64,000 nucleotides of DNA from assembly GCA_008360955.1 (NCBI GenBank), contig LUCM01002461.1, positions 1-64,000 of the forward strand, read 5' to 3'. The notes under the pieces are model-generated. The model ran no database searches. It was given only the letters and a program-made list of their open reading frames with translations, and was not told the DNA's origin. Origin of the DNA: Fasciolopsis buskii (taxonomy: Eukaryota > Platyhelminthes > Trematoda > Plagiorchiida > Fasciolidae). The position numbers and the translations under genes were made by a program. The stretch's first letter is position 1. Every line of letters starts with the position of its first letter. Below, in pieces: positions 25,162 to 39,864 of this stretch.

Positions 25162-28100
25162 CACAAATATAGGTACCATCTCTTGCAACCCACTGAAAGT
25201 TTTGCACTGTTGACCGAGGAAACAACAGCCTCCAAGTACCGCGGATATGCTCTAGCGTAAAAATTAGCAGTCTGCAGCATCAGTGATTGAATTACGCGCA
25301 TCATTTTTTCTAATGCAACGATGCTGTGAATCAGTTACTGGATTCAGCAGGCTATAGCTCTTTGCACACAATATTTGAAAATTCGCGCCAAACCTGTTCT
25401 AATATAATAACAGCACTGCGCGTTACTAAGTTGCTTGCAGACGCTTTGTCGTCCCGGAGATCCACATTAGCATTTTCCATCCGAGGTATGAATATGTTTT
25501 AGATCTTGGCGTCTAGTTAGCAGAAAATTCGGCAAATCGCTCCGACTTGCGACAGCCATCGACAGAATCTTCATATCGATGTTGCCTGTGTGTTATTTTT
25601 CACTCCTAACCCGTGGTTGAAAATTGGCTGTACTTTTCGACAGGTCAACCCGCTTCTTTATTTTCACCGTTGAAATGGCAATCTCTTTTTGAATCCTGTC
25701 TTATTATTTCCTCACTCCTGAATGTTCAGTGAGACTCCGTGCGAATCAAGTATTCGTCCGCATCAACTGAACTCAAAATAATTTAAAAGGGCATGTTTGA
25801 ATTTATTACCAGTTCGTTGATTTTCGCCCATGGAACCTTACGCGAAGTCAGTTGATATCTGAACAGTTCTGATCGACTGAAAAACTCTGGAGTGACAGCA
25901 TCAACTATTCGCTCTCAAACTGCAAAAAAGACATTCAATTAGGAAGCCCATAACAGATCAAATTAATGCCCTCACCTTTGAGTGACACAAGGAATATGCC
26001 AGAAGACAGGAAGCAGCACAAATTTGTAGGTTGGCCATCTCGTTCTTCTTTTTACAGTTTAAAATAAGAAAAACTCAAAAATGCGCGAAACTTTTACCGG
26101 TCGAGGTGACACTGTTGGACAATGACGTCACTGACTCACGAATCGCCATATGGTTTTCGAGACACACAGAAACCATGGTCCAATACATTCCTACCATAAA
26201 CTAGGGGAAATATTAGCTGTTCATTCAAAAGCTTAGATTAGTGCTTTTAAAACCACATAGTGCTTAGAGTTCGCAATGTTGGGTGTTACCAAAGCAACGA
26301 AAAAGCCCACAAATCTAATAAATGTTAACCGTAATTTCTGCAGCAGCTGTCGCAATCCGTCTTCACAATCCTCCACTTTGTTCTCAAAAACAATTTGTGG
26401 TTGCGCTTCAACTCCCTTGGCCCACCTCCCGTTCTAATATAAACCCTAGACAACAAAACAATTAACACAACATATTCTTGTGTATTCAGGTTATGCATGT
26501 GACACCACAAATCCCTTCCCCACCCGCATTTGTATCTGACTAATCCAATCCTTCCGATAGTGAAATTTTTGTCAAGATAGATAGTGATGTAATGGCATGA
26601 GTACGAATCACTGAAAACGAGCTTGTTCGTCAACTTGTGTTTTCTCAATGTGCCCAGTGGTAATTTTCAAAGAAATTTATTAGTGTCTAACGTTGGCGCC
26701 ATATGAAGTGCGTGGTGCGATGTTACAGCATTCCGGAAACCAATATATGCTAGCGAATTTCTCTGAGATCTAGGAAAGAACTCAGGACTTGGCACTTCAT
26801 CAGATGTGAATCCGTGTGCGAGATTAGGATAACTGTCCAGCGATGAACAGACAGTGAAAATTGATATACCATCAATCTCACACACCACTAGCAAGCGAAC
26901 TTAGTTCAGATGATGAGAAAATCTTTCTGGACAGCCGATGGGTGATAGCAGATAGAGTTGAGTAAAATGTGAATGACAATTATTTAGATCACAATGTTTG
27001 TTGTAACCAAACGGTGGAGTTGTGGATAAGTGACGGAAATAAGTAGAATTCAAGAATAGACCAATTTAGTCCCCACGATCTCCGACAGATATGGTACTAA
27101 GATAATACAGAATCGGGATATGAACAAACAAACTGCACGGAGCTTGACGAGTGGATCTAAACATGAAAGAAAACAAATGTAGACAAAGCCAGTGATGCAT
27201 GCGGCATGCACATAGACGGAGAGAGCATGGTGAATTTCAATTAGTATAATCCAGAATGTCATACTCTATGGTTAAAATGTTTCGTGGCGGAAAATGCCAA
27301 TGTATGGTTGATTGTTGTTCCGTGGGATACTCGTGAACCGAAAATCGAAGTTTCCATCAGATACAGGTATGTGCTTCAAAAGGCGGGGCCAGTCATCATC
27401 ACTGAAATCGTGTATGACAATGGATTTTTATCTCCAGATCTGTGGACGAATGCGTTTTTGCCAAATGACCAATAAGGACAATACACATCAAATGGACTAC
27501 AAGGAGTTCAGTGGTTGGCGTGATCTTAAAACTTTCTAAACTTAATCTGTGTTCTTCACTGTGCATATGAATGAGGAATTCAGATAGCATCGAAATGAGC
27601 TCGCGGATTTAAAAACTTATTTTGTTATGCCTGAATTCATTGGATTTCAGGGAGCTTTTGATGGCGGAGTTTGACGTGCAGATTGTAAACATTTGAGCAT
27701 CAGTTGAGGTGACAGGATCATTATGTGTGAACAGTTAGCTTTGCTGTTTGCTATTAGAATTAGCTTTGACCTTGGATCTGTTCAACGGTCTACGTCTCGT
27801 GCTTAGACATGTTTTCCTACTTGGCTTCCGTTATTTGAACTCAATGACCTCAAAATACTGACATTTGACTTTATTAGTTTGACCTGTTCAGGTATGTACC
27901 GTTTTTTTCGTTGAATGTGTATAAAGTTTTAGCCATTATTTTCTATCGATGGTTCCGTGTACAGAATTGCGGTTTGAGATTGTGTCCCTATGATTGGATT
28001 TCCAGTTTTCGCCTATTGGTAAATCATTTACCAATCATTTGGCGGCACGTGACCCAAATCAGTGTGGCCATCGATCAGGCATTTTACTGCCGTTTATGAA

Positions 28101-29340
28101 CGGATGATGAACATTCAAGGAAGTTCGTTTTCCGACAGAGTATGTTTCGCCATGAAATCTGCAGTGATCGCGGAGTTTGACGGAGAATATATAAATATAC
28201 AGCCGCTTATTTGCCTGTATGCTTAGAGTGGACAGTGGTGCTTCGAAAACTGCACCGGTACTCGAAATAATCAACTTTTCAGAATTACTTTGAAGTGACA
28301 ATGAAAACAATTTTCTGTATAAATATAGCACTTGCCAGATTCTATTTGGTTCAATCCATTACGATAATGATTTTTAATTCATTGAGAACCAGATCTTTAA
28401 TTAATATGAATCTTGCAATAATGTTATTGGTACAATAAATTTTAATGGACATTTTCCCTGGGAACTTGCGTTTTTCCTGGTTTTCATCTTGACCTTTGGG
28501 ATATAGAGAGCAGAAAAGACACATCCAGTATAGGCTTCCTCAGTGTCACCTGGCCTCCCCCATCTGATAGGTTTTACATCGCAATCAGGTGCTTGTCGAA
28601 CAGACAATTGCATTCACCTTCACTTTTCACTATTGGAACACGTGATGATTTTCATAATGAAATCGCTTTTCTATCCAATAGATAAAGAAGGGGAACAACA
28701 GAGCAGTTCTGCATCGGTGGGACGCATCGGTGGCCGCTTTTCCGGTCACAATTGTGGAGTGGAACCTGGGCGCGAACTGTTGTTCCCAGATTATTGCAGA
28801 GAATTTTTCAGTGGCATACCATATTGCCGCTGATTCATCGGTAGGGTGATGAGGATAGTGGCGGCACCCGGAATCAAAATTCATGATGCATTCTGCGAAG
28901 TTCTTGATGATCCGTGTACTGCAGCGCTACCGCGGTTCTGTTCTACTTATCTCAGTGGATGAGCAATTGAATGCATCAGGGTTACCGTAATACAGCCATG
29001 GGCAGAAGTACAAAGCACACAGATTCATCACTTCCTCAGTAAACAGGGGATCAGATGTCTTCTCGCTGAAGTACTTGATGTGTTCGTCTGTTCGAAAGCC
29101 TTCGGTGATCACCGACTGCAGACGAACGCCCCAAAAGTTATGTCCAACGTCAGCATCTTCACGTGTCATGTTTATATAAGAATCAATTGATAATAGGCAA
29201 ATGCGCAATACGCTATACGCAGTTAAATAAGAATAAGATTTAATGAAATGAAATGTGCGGATAGATTTCTATTTTACGTTGGTTTGGTTGGGTAGATGAG
29301 CATCTAAATTGTAGTGGAACATTTTGGCAAATAGTTTCGA
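25162..29340. other. No recognisable gene
   Basis: AT-rich sequence with scattered short frames. Nothing is recognised on either strand. Confidence 0.4.
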
Positions 29341-29344
29341 AAGG

Positions 29345-29390
29345 CTATATATATAAGCATATATGTGTACAAACATATATATATATATAA
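29345..29390. repeat. AT-rich microsatellite
   Basis: Two TATATA runs are separated by a short GTGTACAAAC spacer, seen directly. Confidence 0.9.
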
Positions 29391-32300
29391 GTTTTACTTA
29401 TTCAGGCTGAAGCCATTAAATTAAATTGTTGGTCACAAATTGAAGCTCGAAACGACAAGAGATATTGAACACAAAATGATTAGGAACTGATTAGATCACA
29501 GATACAGAAGCCGGCACTGTGAATCTCAACGAGTCAGACCACATTGGAAAAATAAATCGAATAATCAGCAACGAGGCGAAACTTACAATGACAACAATCG
29601 AAGGGGATATAAAAAATCAAGTGGAAAAATCAATTTCTGTAAGACTACGAGTGCAATGGTTGGTGTTTTAAGTGAGGAGCGGATATGAGGCCTATTTTGG
29701 ACATGTATATCACATCCTATCTAAGTGGTCAGCCAGTCTACTGGAACCAGTCAGATCAGTCATCGGCAGACATCGTGTGAGAGATACATTTGATCTCACA
29801 GAGATCAACAATTGCCTACGTCTGGAAGGGAAGCATATAATATTCCTCTATGTGTAGGCAAGGCCGATTAAGAAGGATTACAAATTTCCTTGGTGACATT
29901 CTCAAGGCACTGTTAATTCCTAAGTGGTAACAAATTTGCTTATACCACGGGAATACTTTTTATCAAGCATTGTACTTAAAACTGTACTTAAACCTGAAGA
30001 CAAGTATATATCAAGTGGGGTATTTTGCGCTAATTCGGATCTAATAATCACGGTTGATGACAAACAGAAAACTTTTCTCCTAAGAAGGATCTTGATGTAC
30101 AACAAAGTTGACTATGAATCCAGGTCATCAAAGCCCTCTGCGTTAATGGCTCACGCTGTTTTCGTGACAGTGAAGCAATGAGTGGGGAAGTGTTAAATTT
30201 TCCGATGCACTAATGGGGAGGATAATGGACTGATTGAAAGACTTTGGTCAACCTAAAATTTGGTGTTTAAGCAATTCCGACGTTTTTAACTAATCAAAGC
30301 TACCAGTTACATCAAACTAAAGGAATAAACTATACTAAGAGGATGTCATTCATGGAGAAAACCAATTATACCTGAAATTTACTCATGTCCATGTTAAAAT
30401 TTTAAAAAGCAATTTTCGTTCTAGAATCCTGGGCAGATTATCTATTACGGATACTTCATGGATCGTTGTTCAGAAAGAGTTGAATAATATTTAAACGTTC
30501 CATATGTCAACAGATGCGGAATATGGATTATTCGTGCGACAAAACATGGGACATATTAATACTACACGACAGTAGAAAATGTTGAGCGTCGTAATCCGAT
30601 ATATCATCAGTTTTGTTGACGAATTTGTAGCTCATGGTAACCAGCAGAATACTTCCAAAAGAGACATTTTTAGAGGAAACCTCTTCTAAAAAAATATTCC
30701 GCTTCTTTATTTGCATCCAAGTTTATTAATCTTAAAGGAATCAAATTAGGAATGGATTACAAGGTAATATATTGCTTACACAAGGGATTTTGCAGTCGTG
30801 TTAACTCAGATGTTCTTTCGATTCTGAGAAACTGAACAATGCAAAAAGACGATAGTTTCGCCAAAAGTAGCTCCATGTTAGAATCCATCGGAACTTATTA
30901 ACCATGCGATTTTGAATGGAATGGCTTTCTCCCAATCTGACATAAATCTGATTCAATTACAATTGGTTAAGGGGCATGGTTTATTTCGAAAGATACCGCG
31001 GTTTGACTCGTGACTATCCCACGTGATAACTACATGAGGTATCTAACCAGCGGGTGATAATGACACGGAAATCCTAAAACATTCCGATGTATGGGGTAAG
31101 AATTACTTTATAACAAAATTGTTGAACATCACAACAAGGTGATCCGAAAATTATCGGACGTTATTGAAGTGCTCGTCGAATGCCATTGTTTATTGATATT
31201 GGATTTCTAGCAGTGCTCGTGAATAAATCTCGTTCCGTTCTTTTCACTAAGCTCGCAATTCTTTATGGTTGAATCATGTAAATTATGGTTAAAATGGGAC
31301 GTAGACTAAATTTTTAGCCCATTTTCTTGCTAGATAATTCCAAAGCAAGTGGCGTACTATCAAAGGAATTTGCCAGATATCGCTGGATAAAACGAATAAA
31401 AATTTTAGTGTTTTTCTTATACTCTCGCCTATTGATGCGGAATGTGTAGGTATGAAGTTTGTTGTATAAGTATTAGAAAAACCTGCAGGTATCCGAAAAC
31501 GTTTACGTCCAAATGTCCAAGTATAGTTCGGTTGGTGTCTCAGGCTCCGAGTCCGTATCTTGTTGTGAAAGTGCCTCGAATAATCGGCGTCGCAGATAAC
31601 CTGTAGTTCGAAGGTCTCATACTTTATCTTTTCGTGGCGAAGATAATTTTCACAAAAGTGGAAAGTCAATGCCCGGCGTTCCTCAGTGGGTTGAATAGCC
31701 TTCGGGTGGCATACTATAACCTATGGCTCTATGTTCTCCAGCACTAGTAACGCTGGGATGTGCTCGGAGCCCAGGATGTCTAATTCTATCCGAAGGAGTT
31801 ACCGGTCCCCTGTGGGCTAGGTCTTTTGGCCAAAGGTTTGGGGCGGTGTCCCCCAATTCAGTCGTCTGCTTCGGTTTGGAAAACACAGTAGTGTCCAGCA
31901 CAAATAAGAATCATGGATCCTGATGCATAGATACTGACTCACAGAAGAATCAAGGAGCCAACATGCGTAATAAACTCTATCTTTTCCCTTTCACCCCTAA
32001 TGTTTTACGCCTTTGTCGTGATTCGGGCTGAATAAAATCTGTAAGTAGATTTGTTCAAAATACAAATCACATATTAAAGGTCAAGATTTTCAGCATGTCA
32101 TTCTCCAGGTGTCAAGGCAGAAATCTTGACATTATTCAATACGGATCTTTCGTTTTGGAGATCTCAGTAGTAAATCAGCATTGTGGTTTTTCTTATATCT
32201 TGAAGTTGCAGCATGTAGCTTAAGAATTATCGATTCCTAGTAGAGTCGAAACAATTCCCAGTATTTTCTCATCCAAGCACTTTTGATTTGTTTCGAGCAA

Positions 32301-35300
32301 ACGAAACAGTCTGACAGCATGAAGATTTAAAAGTAGAACCTCCGTTTTTGCAGTTCTAGTAGAACACTAGCAAAATAATAACACGTCTTTGGCCATGATC
32401 TAAACGTAACACGGCTTGTGAAAAATTTTGTTAAGTTACGTTCAAGCAGCACACATAAATTTTACCATCGAATGATTTCAGTTAAGTTTTCCGCCACGGT
32501 TTTCATAACTACTTATTGGCAATTACAGTGAGGTCTATCGTTCCTTTTTATCCGGATTTGTTTTCCTGTGTCCCAAGGAAAAATCATCGACGTTGTTTGT
32601 GAAATACCCGTCCGAATCTTTCGTTCTTGCTAAGGTGTGCCCGTTGCCCATTTTGTGTAGTTGGATGAGGTTAGTTTAGAACCACGAAATTCTGTAAATT
32701 GAATAATACTGATGGAAGCACAAAGAAGAGTTGTGATGAAAAGTTAAATTAAATAAAAGTGAGTAGAGCATAACTAATGAAGTGAATGTGTTTCCGAGAT
32801 ATTGTTCAACATTTGATTCCTGAATTCAATGAAATCTGGTGGAAATCAACATGATGAGACAGGATATCCCAAGAACGTAGTTGGAACGATACTGGACGTG
32901 CTGGAATACTTACCTTCTCTGTCTTCAACAAAAGTGGAACGATTGGGCGTAAATGATGCAGATATGCTCACCTTTTTCCAAATGTCCCCAGAGGGAATCA
33001 GTTGCAAAGAGTTATTTTGTCTGGACAAAATTTTTAATGTTATATTCTTTTAGGTCAAACAGTTGACAACAAACTGACTTCGTGAAAGAGCCTTTTTGTT
33101 CCCTCAAGTGCCATCAAGTAACAAAAGAACAATAATCTCTGAATAACCAATGGATTGCCCCCAAGTCTATTTTACGTTGTTCCGAAATGTGTCTGACCAC
33201 ATGGTTTGGTGTTAAAATATTTGCAATCGAGTAGTTTACAATCTTCACTAGGCCACTGTGCACAAATGAATAGATGGATGTTTCAAAACTGTAACAGTTC
33301 GAAGGTAACATAACCAGCGTGTTTGATTGGTATCTAGGTGAGCAAATTGCGTGTTAATAACAGTACTGCAAGTAGAATATCTTATACAAATACAACCGAC
33401 CAGCAAAATACTTTGGAAGCAGGTATTCACTGCTCGGGTTACTAATTTTGTCAGTAAGAATCCACACCGGATTGGTTGGTTGTATTACTGTCATGGAGGC
33501 GGGGAACGAATTTCAAATGACAAAGATTACTGATAGCGTGAGGAAATTTAGAATGTGTAAGGGAAATAAGCGAAGGGAGGATGGATCCGAACGACGGGAA
33601 ACGAGTTGCCAAAGCCTGATTCCCGAAAATCACGTTTATTTCCTTGCGTTACATCACGACTAAGGAGACTAGGTAAGACCGGAGAAACGGCCGAAAGACG
33701 TTCGGCGATAATTCAGTAAGACCGTTTACGTTAGCAAGATGAACGCGCGGCAGTTGGAGGGGACAGAAGAGCTCGCGGAACAGTTCCGTGTCACAGATAG
33801 CGCGATGGATTAGGGAATATATTGGACTGCTTACGACAGCACAATTTCGTGTAGAATCTTCAATTTTCGGCCTAATGCTCAGGATCTGAATTTTCTGTCT
33901 ACAAAACCGCTTAAGAACTTCCTGGAGATGCAGGTTGTTTCTGTTTCAATTTCGGCCCGCCGATATGCATAACGTCAAACTTACTTAGCTGGATTTTGAC
34001 TGACCTGAATCGAATTCTGGTTTAGAAGAAAATGCAGTCTGTGCCTAAGTAAACAGGTGTTTCCAACTGGACAGCATAAATCAAAAGCTGGACAGATAAG
34101 CCATTCCAATGTAGGAATAAATATGATTGAACAAGAAAATGAAAATCCATAGCTGCAATTATATCCGCAGGTTGAATGACATTTTCTGAAGTGTCTCTGA
34201 TACACAAAATTGATCCTCATCAAGGCTGTTCGATCAATTTTGAAGACTTCTAAGTTGGATGATTACAGATAGACGGTTTATCAATACAAAGTGCAATATG
34301 CTCACCGGTAAACAACCATCTTTCGGTAACAGAGTGAAATCATTCACAGAACAGAGATCCAAATGCGATTTATATCTAGTTAGGACAGTAGCAGCGTTCT
34401 AAGGCTTTAAACGCCTTAAGGTTTCCAACGCCTCAGGTATTTTGACACCAATCCCAATTTTTCAAAGTGGCAATCGAAATTATTTGGGAATTATCATCGA
34501 AAACAAGTCGGGTGAATTAACACTTTAGTGAGAGAGTGAAAGAAGTAAGAAGAAATTTATGAAATGACAATAAGAAGAGTACAATATTGGCTTGGATGAC
34601 TTGCACTCAACTCAGTTATTTAAGAATTTATCTGAATCGTAAGCTGATCACATACGGTTCGAGGCAACTAGCCTCGATGTCCATTAGCAGAGATAGGTAG
34701 GCTTCTAGTATGGGAATGAACGACCAGCTGGGAATGGTGTTAAATCGTCCCTGTTGATGATATTATTGGCGATATCGTTATGCAATCAAATTTGCTTCTA
34801 ATAGTAATTCGCGTTCTAATGCATTTTTGGCCTCACGTAACTGAAGGCAAGTAAATTCTGTATCCAGGAGCGACTGCAAACTGCGGTCCATAAGTGCTGG
34901 TATTCTCAGATTTTCGACGGGCCGACTGCATATCCATCCATTCTGGATTTGAAACCGCCAGATATCTATCACAGACACATGAGCAACTTCTTTAACTTTA
35001 TATTAGAAAACCCTCGGTCAAATTGATCTATTTTGATGCTTATGACGTTTCGGATGCGTTTTTCACCTATCGTTTCATATTCTATTACTTGCACAACACA
35101 GAATTTTGTACGTCCTACAGTCTTACTCTTTACTTACAAGGCGAAAATATGCCGTGGCCTAGGCGGGAATCTTAGCTTTTCCATCTATCAAACCGATCGA
35201 TCGAGAACCACTTAACGAAATTATTGCACCAATAAAAATTGTTGTTGGTTAGCTGGCAAGATTGTTCATTTTGTATGACCAGTAATAAAAGCCGGCGAAT

Positions 35301-38300
35301 TACCGACCATAGTTTTTCCGTCGCATTTCTATCCCGCGGTGCATACCAAGTTGTCATAAATACATTTTTTCATTTTTATAGCGACATATCTGGTTAAGTT
35401 TCGAAGAAACATTGTTTTTTATCTCTAACGGATGAACCCGGGAAGTTTTCAATTTGATTCACTAATGCGTACAGCTTCATATACATCCGCATTTATACAA
35501 GGACACAAATGTATATCATCCACTCACACAGATGTTACTTAGATTCATCATTTATTCTAGCCCACTTTTGTCGGCAAAACTTTCGTGTGCTTAACAAAAC
35601 TAAAAACGAACAAACGACAGATCACACTCACCCCTTTATTTCAATGACGTTTATCATTTTTCTCGTTTACTAGACTTCGTAACTACCTTCGGTCTGCGCA
35701 GTCATTCATTTCTGAGCTATGCACAAAGCGCAAGTCTTTAACTCTGAAGACTACAAACTCGGAGGTTGTGAACGCTGACCGATTTCAAGAACAAAACTAA
35801 CATCTTTGTTACCTCAAGTGACGTCATAGCCCTGAGACACCTTCGCTTCTTTTAGCCTTGCCCAATGCGTGTAGAAAGATCACGAAAATTGAGCGTTAAA
35901 CAGGTTACCGCAAAATGTCTCCAACCTTAAGGGTGAAATAGAGCAAGTACCTGGCTCATTCTTTTACGGCACGCACTAACGCGTCCAGTTACCCCTTGCT
36001 CAACATTTCACGTCAGATCAAGGAAGTGCTTTTTAGACCTTGCCAGTTTAATACGGGAAGCTACGGATTATCCGTAACACGGATAGGTCAAGTCATGGAA
36101 CAATTAAATAAATAAGGGATCCGATTTTGTGCACACTTCTGTAAGTCGAGAACATGATGGACAACTTGTAGAGAGTGACAGACACAAATGGTTTCGATGC
36201 CATGTAGATACGATACAATTTCCGCAAGTTGACTGTCTTATGGATATTAATTTATCAACTACTTGGACACCATTCGATTAACCCCAAGAAAGGTTGGCCT
36301 AATTAGGTTTCCGAACCACGAGAGCGGAACCTGATATTCTAAAACATCACACATTCTAACAAAATTAATTAATGTTTGCAAAGAGCTATGGAATTCCGGA
36401 ATTCGGTGACGAAATTTTGGGTTAATATTTATTGAGGATATCTATCGAAGGAGGTGTATCTACCGAAAACACAACACAATATGGGATAAAATAGTCATAG
36501 TTGAGTTCGGTGAAAACAGTTCTTCAAATTGCTTCGGTAGATTTCCAATCCCGGTTGTTTATTGAGAACCGATACACAGTGAAGTTTGCAGGTTATTCTC
36601 CTCAAAACCTAGTGTCATCTTACAGGAACCTATAGTGATGCAAACCACTTCAACAGACTCCCATATTTGAAATGTTTTATATTTCAAACTGTCTAAGCGC
36701 ACCAGATTTCGTATTCTTTAGTTAAGCTTGGGAGCAGCTCGCATCTCGTCACGAGGCCTGTTTTGACAAGCTCGGTACAGGCCCGGATGGTCTGGCGTTC
36801 GTCAAGAGGCAGCAGAAATTAAACGGAAACCTAGGTTAATTCGACACCATTAGCCAATCTACAACTCACTGATCCATCTTTCTTAACAAGCCACCTCTAT
36901 TTGTGAATTTATTAGTTAGGAACACTTCTAGCCATCTAAAAGAATGGACCGAAGGTTTGGGTCAGACAGTATTTCGCTGTCTAGCCACCAATGCATACCG
37001 TTTTATGAACTTTGATTTCTCAGTTCAAGCTGGTGAGTGATCAGATTCAAGGAGAGTGCTCCACTAGGACCAGAAATCTTGTAAAAGTTTACTCTGTTGA
37101 TATTCGCTAACATTGTGTTTGACCTGAGTCCGGACAAAGGAGAACACCAGGTGGCCTTGGAAATCCTGGAATTTGTTATAGCAAAGAACTGGCGAAGATA
37201 AAATGACACGATCAACGATCGTTCCCCGATATTTCATTGACAAGAATCGAGACCAGAGGGACCTCCTAAAATGCGGCTCTTTTTTAAGACGAGCGATCTA
37301 CCAAAGCATTCTTCCTAGGATGAGAGGAGAAGAGCATGAGGTCTTGACGTGCTCAAGTGGTGGTGATGCCTCTGGCAAAATGTGTTGTTGAGCTGCAATC
37401 ACTAAAAGTCTTCGCTAATTTCACAAATAAACTTTACCCATCGGAGACGGCTACTTCATGTGCGCAACCTCCAGGTTTCTGTATGTATAATTGGCTGCCA
37501 AATGGGATCCAGTCAAATGGTGCAGCCTCAGTCATGATCGAGGACCAAATCGAGGCATTCGCGGCAGGAAACTACAGCTTCGATGTACTCAACACGCAGT
37601 AATTGAGGGTAGTTATAGGTGGTCCACAAACTGATGGAACTGGATTTTGAGTTCAGATCTTTTGGATTTAAAACACACGGAAGGTTGAGGCTAACAGAAT
37701 ACGGGAAAGCAACTCCTGTTGTCATACTTGTAGAAGAAACAACGCGATAAACGCATGCGACAAGAGAAGAGCATCAGTCAGTGAGCCACTTTGAGAAATC
37801 TCGTTGCTACCGAAGGGGACATGATGAAACAAGCAAAAAACTTGTTTCCGGCACACCACTGCTAGTACGGTGTGCAGTTTTTTCCAGTAAATGTATCAAT
37901 GTGAGATAGCATGATAGTGGTGTAAGTTTTTACATCAGTGGATATTTAGATACGGCAGTAGGTCGTCCCGTGTTTGTGGCGACAAAATTCGTATCAGCGA
38001 ATTTGAGGTCGGCCATGATCATAGCTGTGCGCTTTGTTGGCAAATACATCACTTGATTACCCGGTCTGTAGTAGGACTTTTCATTTGATGTGAGTTAGAT
38101 GTGACCTATAAAATGGCACAGTTGTTCCAGACGAGCCCTCAGCCAGCTAAGCGATCCATGTGGCTATTCTGCTAGATTTTGTTTAGTAAATGATACACGA
38201 CAAGCCGCAGTGACCTTGATCTCTGGCAGGCCGCACGCCTCACACTACAGAGCCACTAACGGATTTCTAATCCTATAAAGAGAGGACACTTGGAACTGCG

Positions 38301-38580
38301 ATATCTGTACAGTCACTGCATGTCCTCGAGAGCTGATTTAACGATCCTAGATGTAGCTCATTCACTTGTTAGCACAAGTTTCCATGTCGGTCCACTTATT
38401 CGTAACCTAGAGACTTGCCAGTTGGCGTGCACTTCTGTCCCGATTATCGGCTTCAAATTAAACCAACACGGGCTAACGTATTGAACGACATAATGGTGAG
38501 AAGCGCATGTTCTTCTAGAATGCAAATGCCTACGGTTTTCACAACTGTGTGGTTGGTTTGCAAGTTTAGTCACTTGTGTA
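29391..38580. other. No recognisable gene
   Basis: Nine kilobases contain no recognised domain, RNA gene or transposon motif. A locally GC-rich island occurs at about 36725-36810, and a purine-rich patch with short open frames at 33490-33830. Open frames reach at most 126 codons (31289-31669, minus) and are not distinguishable from chance. Confidence 0.35.
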
Positions 38581-38584
38581 AATC

Positions 38585-38708
38585 TGTGTATGCGTGTGTG
38601 TGCGTGTGTGTGTTCTTGTACGTACATGGCGATGCAGATCATGCAACTCAGAGATGTGAATTGTGGGTTTCTTCGATTCTGTGTGTGTGTGTGTGTGTGT
38701 TTGTGTGC
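38585..38708. repeat. Two TG/GT microsatellites
   Basis: Imperfect (GT)n at 38585-38613 and a perfect (GT)10 at 38681-38700 with a short tail are seen directly. The second ends about 80 bases before the start codon of the candidate secreted gene at 38785, so it would lie in its promoter or 5' UTR. Confidence 0.9.
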
Positions 38709-38784
38709 ACGGGAGACGTTTTTAAAAAAAGACTTATTTGAGCTAGGAGTACAGATACCTCGTTGTTCTCCTGATTAATGCACC

Positions 38785-39864
38785 ATGATGAAAACAGTTC
38801 TGCTCTTAACATTTGCACTATCCGTTCACGCCAGTCGCGGTGAGTAACTTAGTTGAAAAATTTTCTTTCGTAAAACTTCTAATTTCTGTTACTTGAATAT
38901 CAGTTTTAGCTCAAGTATATTTTCCGTGTGGACGAAATGTGTTGATGCCATGTATCTGTCCATTACACTATGTTTTTACACATTCTATTTGCAGGCTTAA
39001 CTGATGCGCTTAATCTGTGTACGTCTTTCATTTCTGCTTTACCTATTCATAATTTTCGAAAAGTTTTCTGTTTTATTTCAAGAAGTGTCCATCCTTATTT
39101 TGCGGTTCAAGCGAGTTTGGGGACTTATATAGACTCCCTTTTATATTCGCCCAACCGGTATTGTAATGTAGTAGTGCAGCTTGAATCGAACTCGTCTGAA
39201 ATTTCAAATTGGAAAATGAACTTAACAGGACCAGTTTGAGAGAATCTATCATAAGACTGGCCAATTGGAGCCTTTCGTTCTGACTTATTGATGTCTTCAG
39301 ACAGAACAGCATAAAACTTCGTTGGTTTTTTCCCTTAATTAACTTTTTTCTACTGATTTATATCAAGAAGTCATCACAAAGCCAAGCTAGACCACCTAAG
39401 TCTCGTCAGCTACTGCAGATGGCAGTTGTCGGCGACCTACCTCCTTTAGACATTATGGGTTGCGGTTAAATTACTAAGATGAGTCAGAGAAAACGAATTA
39501 AAGTTAAATAATTGTTTTTCTTCTAGGTGATATTACTGATGAGCATTGGATAATCGGTTAGCATTATAGTGTTTGAACATCTGTGTGGCGGATACAACTA
39601 TTCCTTCCAACGGTAATTTCCTATTTCTCCTACCTTCTAATGATGGTCACAGATTATTTCCTTGTATACTGGATATATTTTGCATGATGAAGTGAGGCTG
39701 TTAATGTTACTAATTACAGTTGCTAAGACTCCCATATTTCGTAAATGTTCTATTTAACTGATCGTTACTATATTCAACCAGATTTCAATAATGGTTGATG
39801 CAATGAACAACAACTAAAATCTTACACAGGTCTCCTCACTGGACAAGTCAGCAGATCGAAATGA
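38785..39864 (+). CDS. Candidate small secreted protein gene with micro-exon layout
   Basis: CACCATGATG at 38781-38790 opens an 18-codon exon encoding a clean signal peptide, MMKTVLLLTFALSVHASR, which ends at a perfect donor (G|GTGAGT at 38840). The next acceptor, TTTGCAG at 38994, keeps phase 1. Two continuations fit. (a) One exon 38995-39239 gives a secreted protein of about 99 residues with three Cys. (b) A chain of phase-1 symmetric micro-exons is 38995-39018 (24 nt, donor GTACGT), 39527-39556 (30 nt, acceptor TTTTTCTTCTAG, donor GTTAGC), 39720-39740 (21 nt, donor GTAAAT) and terminal 39830-39864 ending in TGA. This gives about 54 residues, and the first two micro-exons both encode a T-D motif. 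Signal-peptide first exons followed by tiny exons with lengths divisible by three are the hallmark of micro-exon genes of schistosomes and related flukes. No homologue is recognised and no AATAAA was seen close downstream. The first exon is the firm part and the downstream structure is inferred. Confidence 0.4.

Noticed and set aside
31683..31901. GC-richer 72-codon frame, minus strand
   Set aside because: The opposite strand is equally open, and no domain or splice context is seen.
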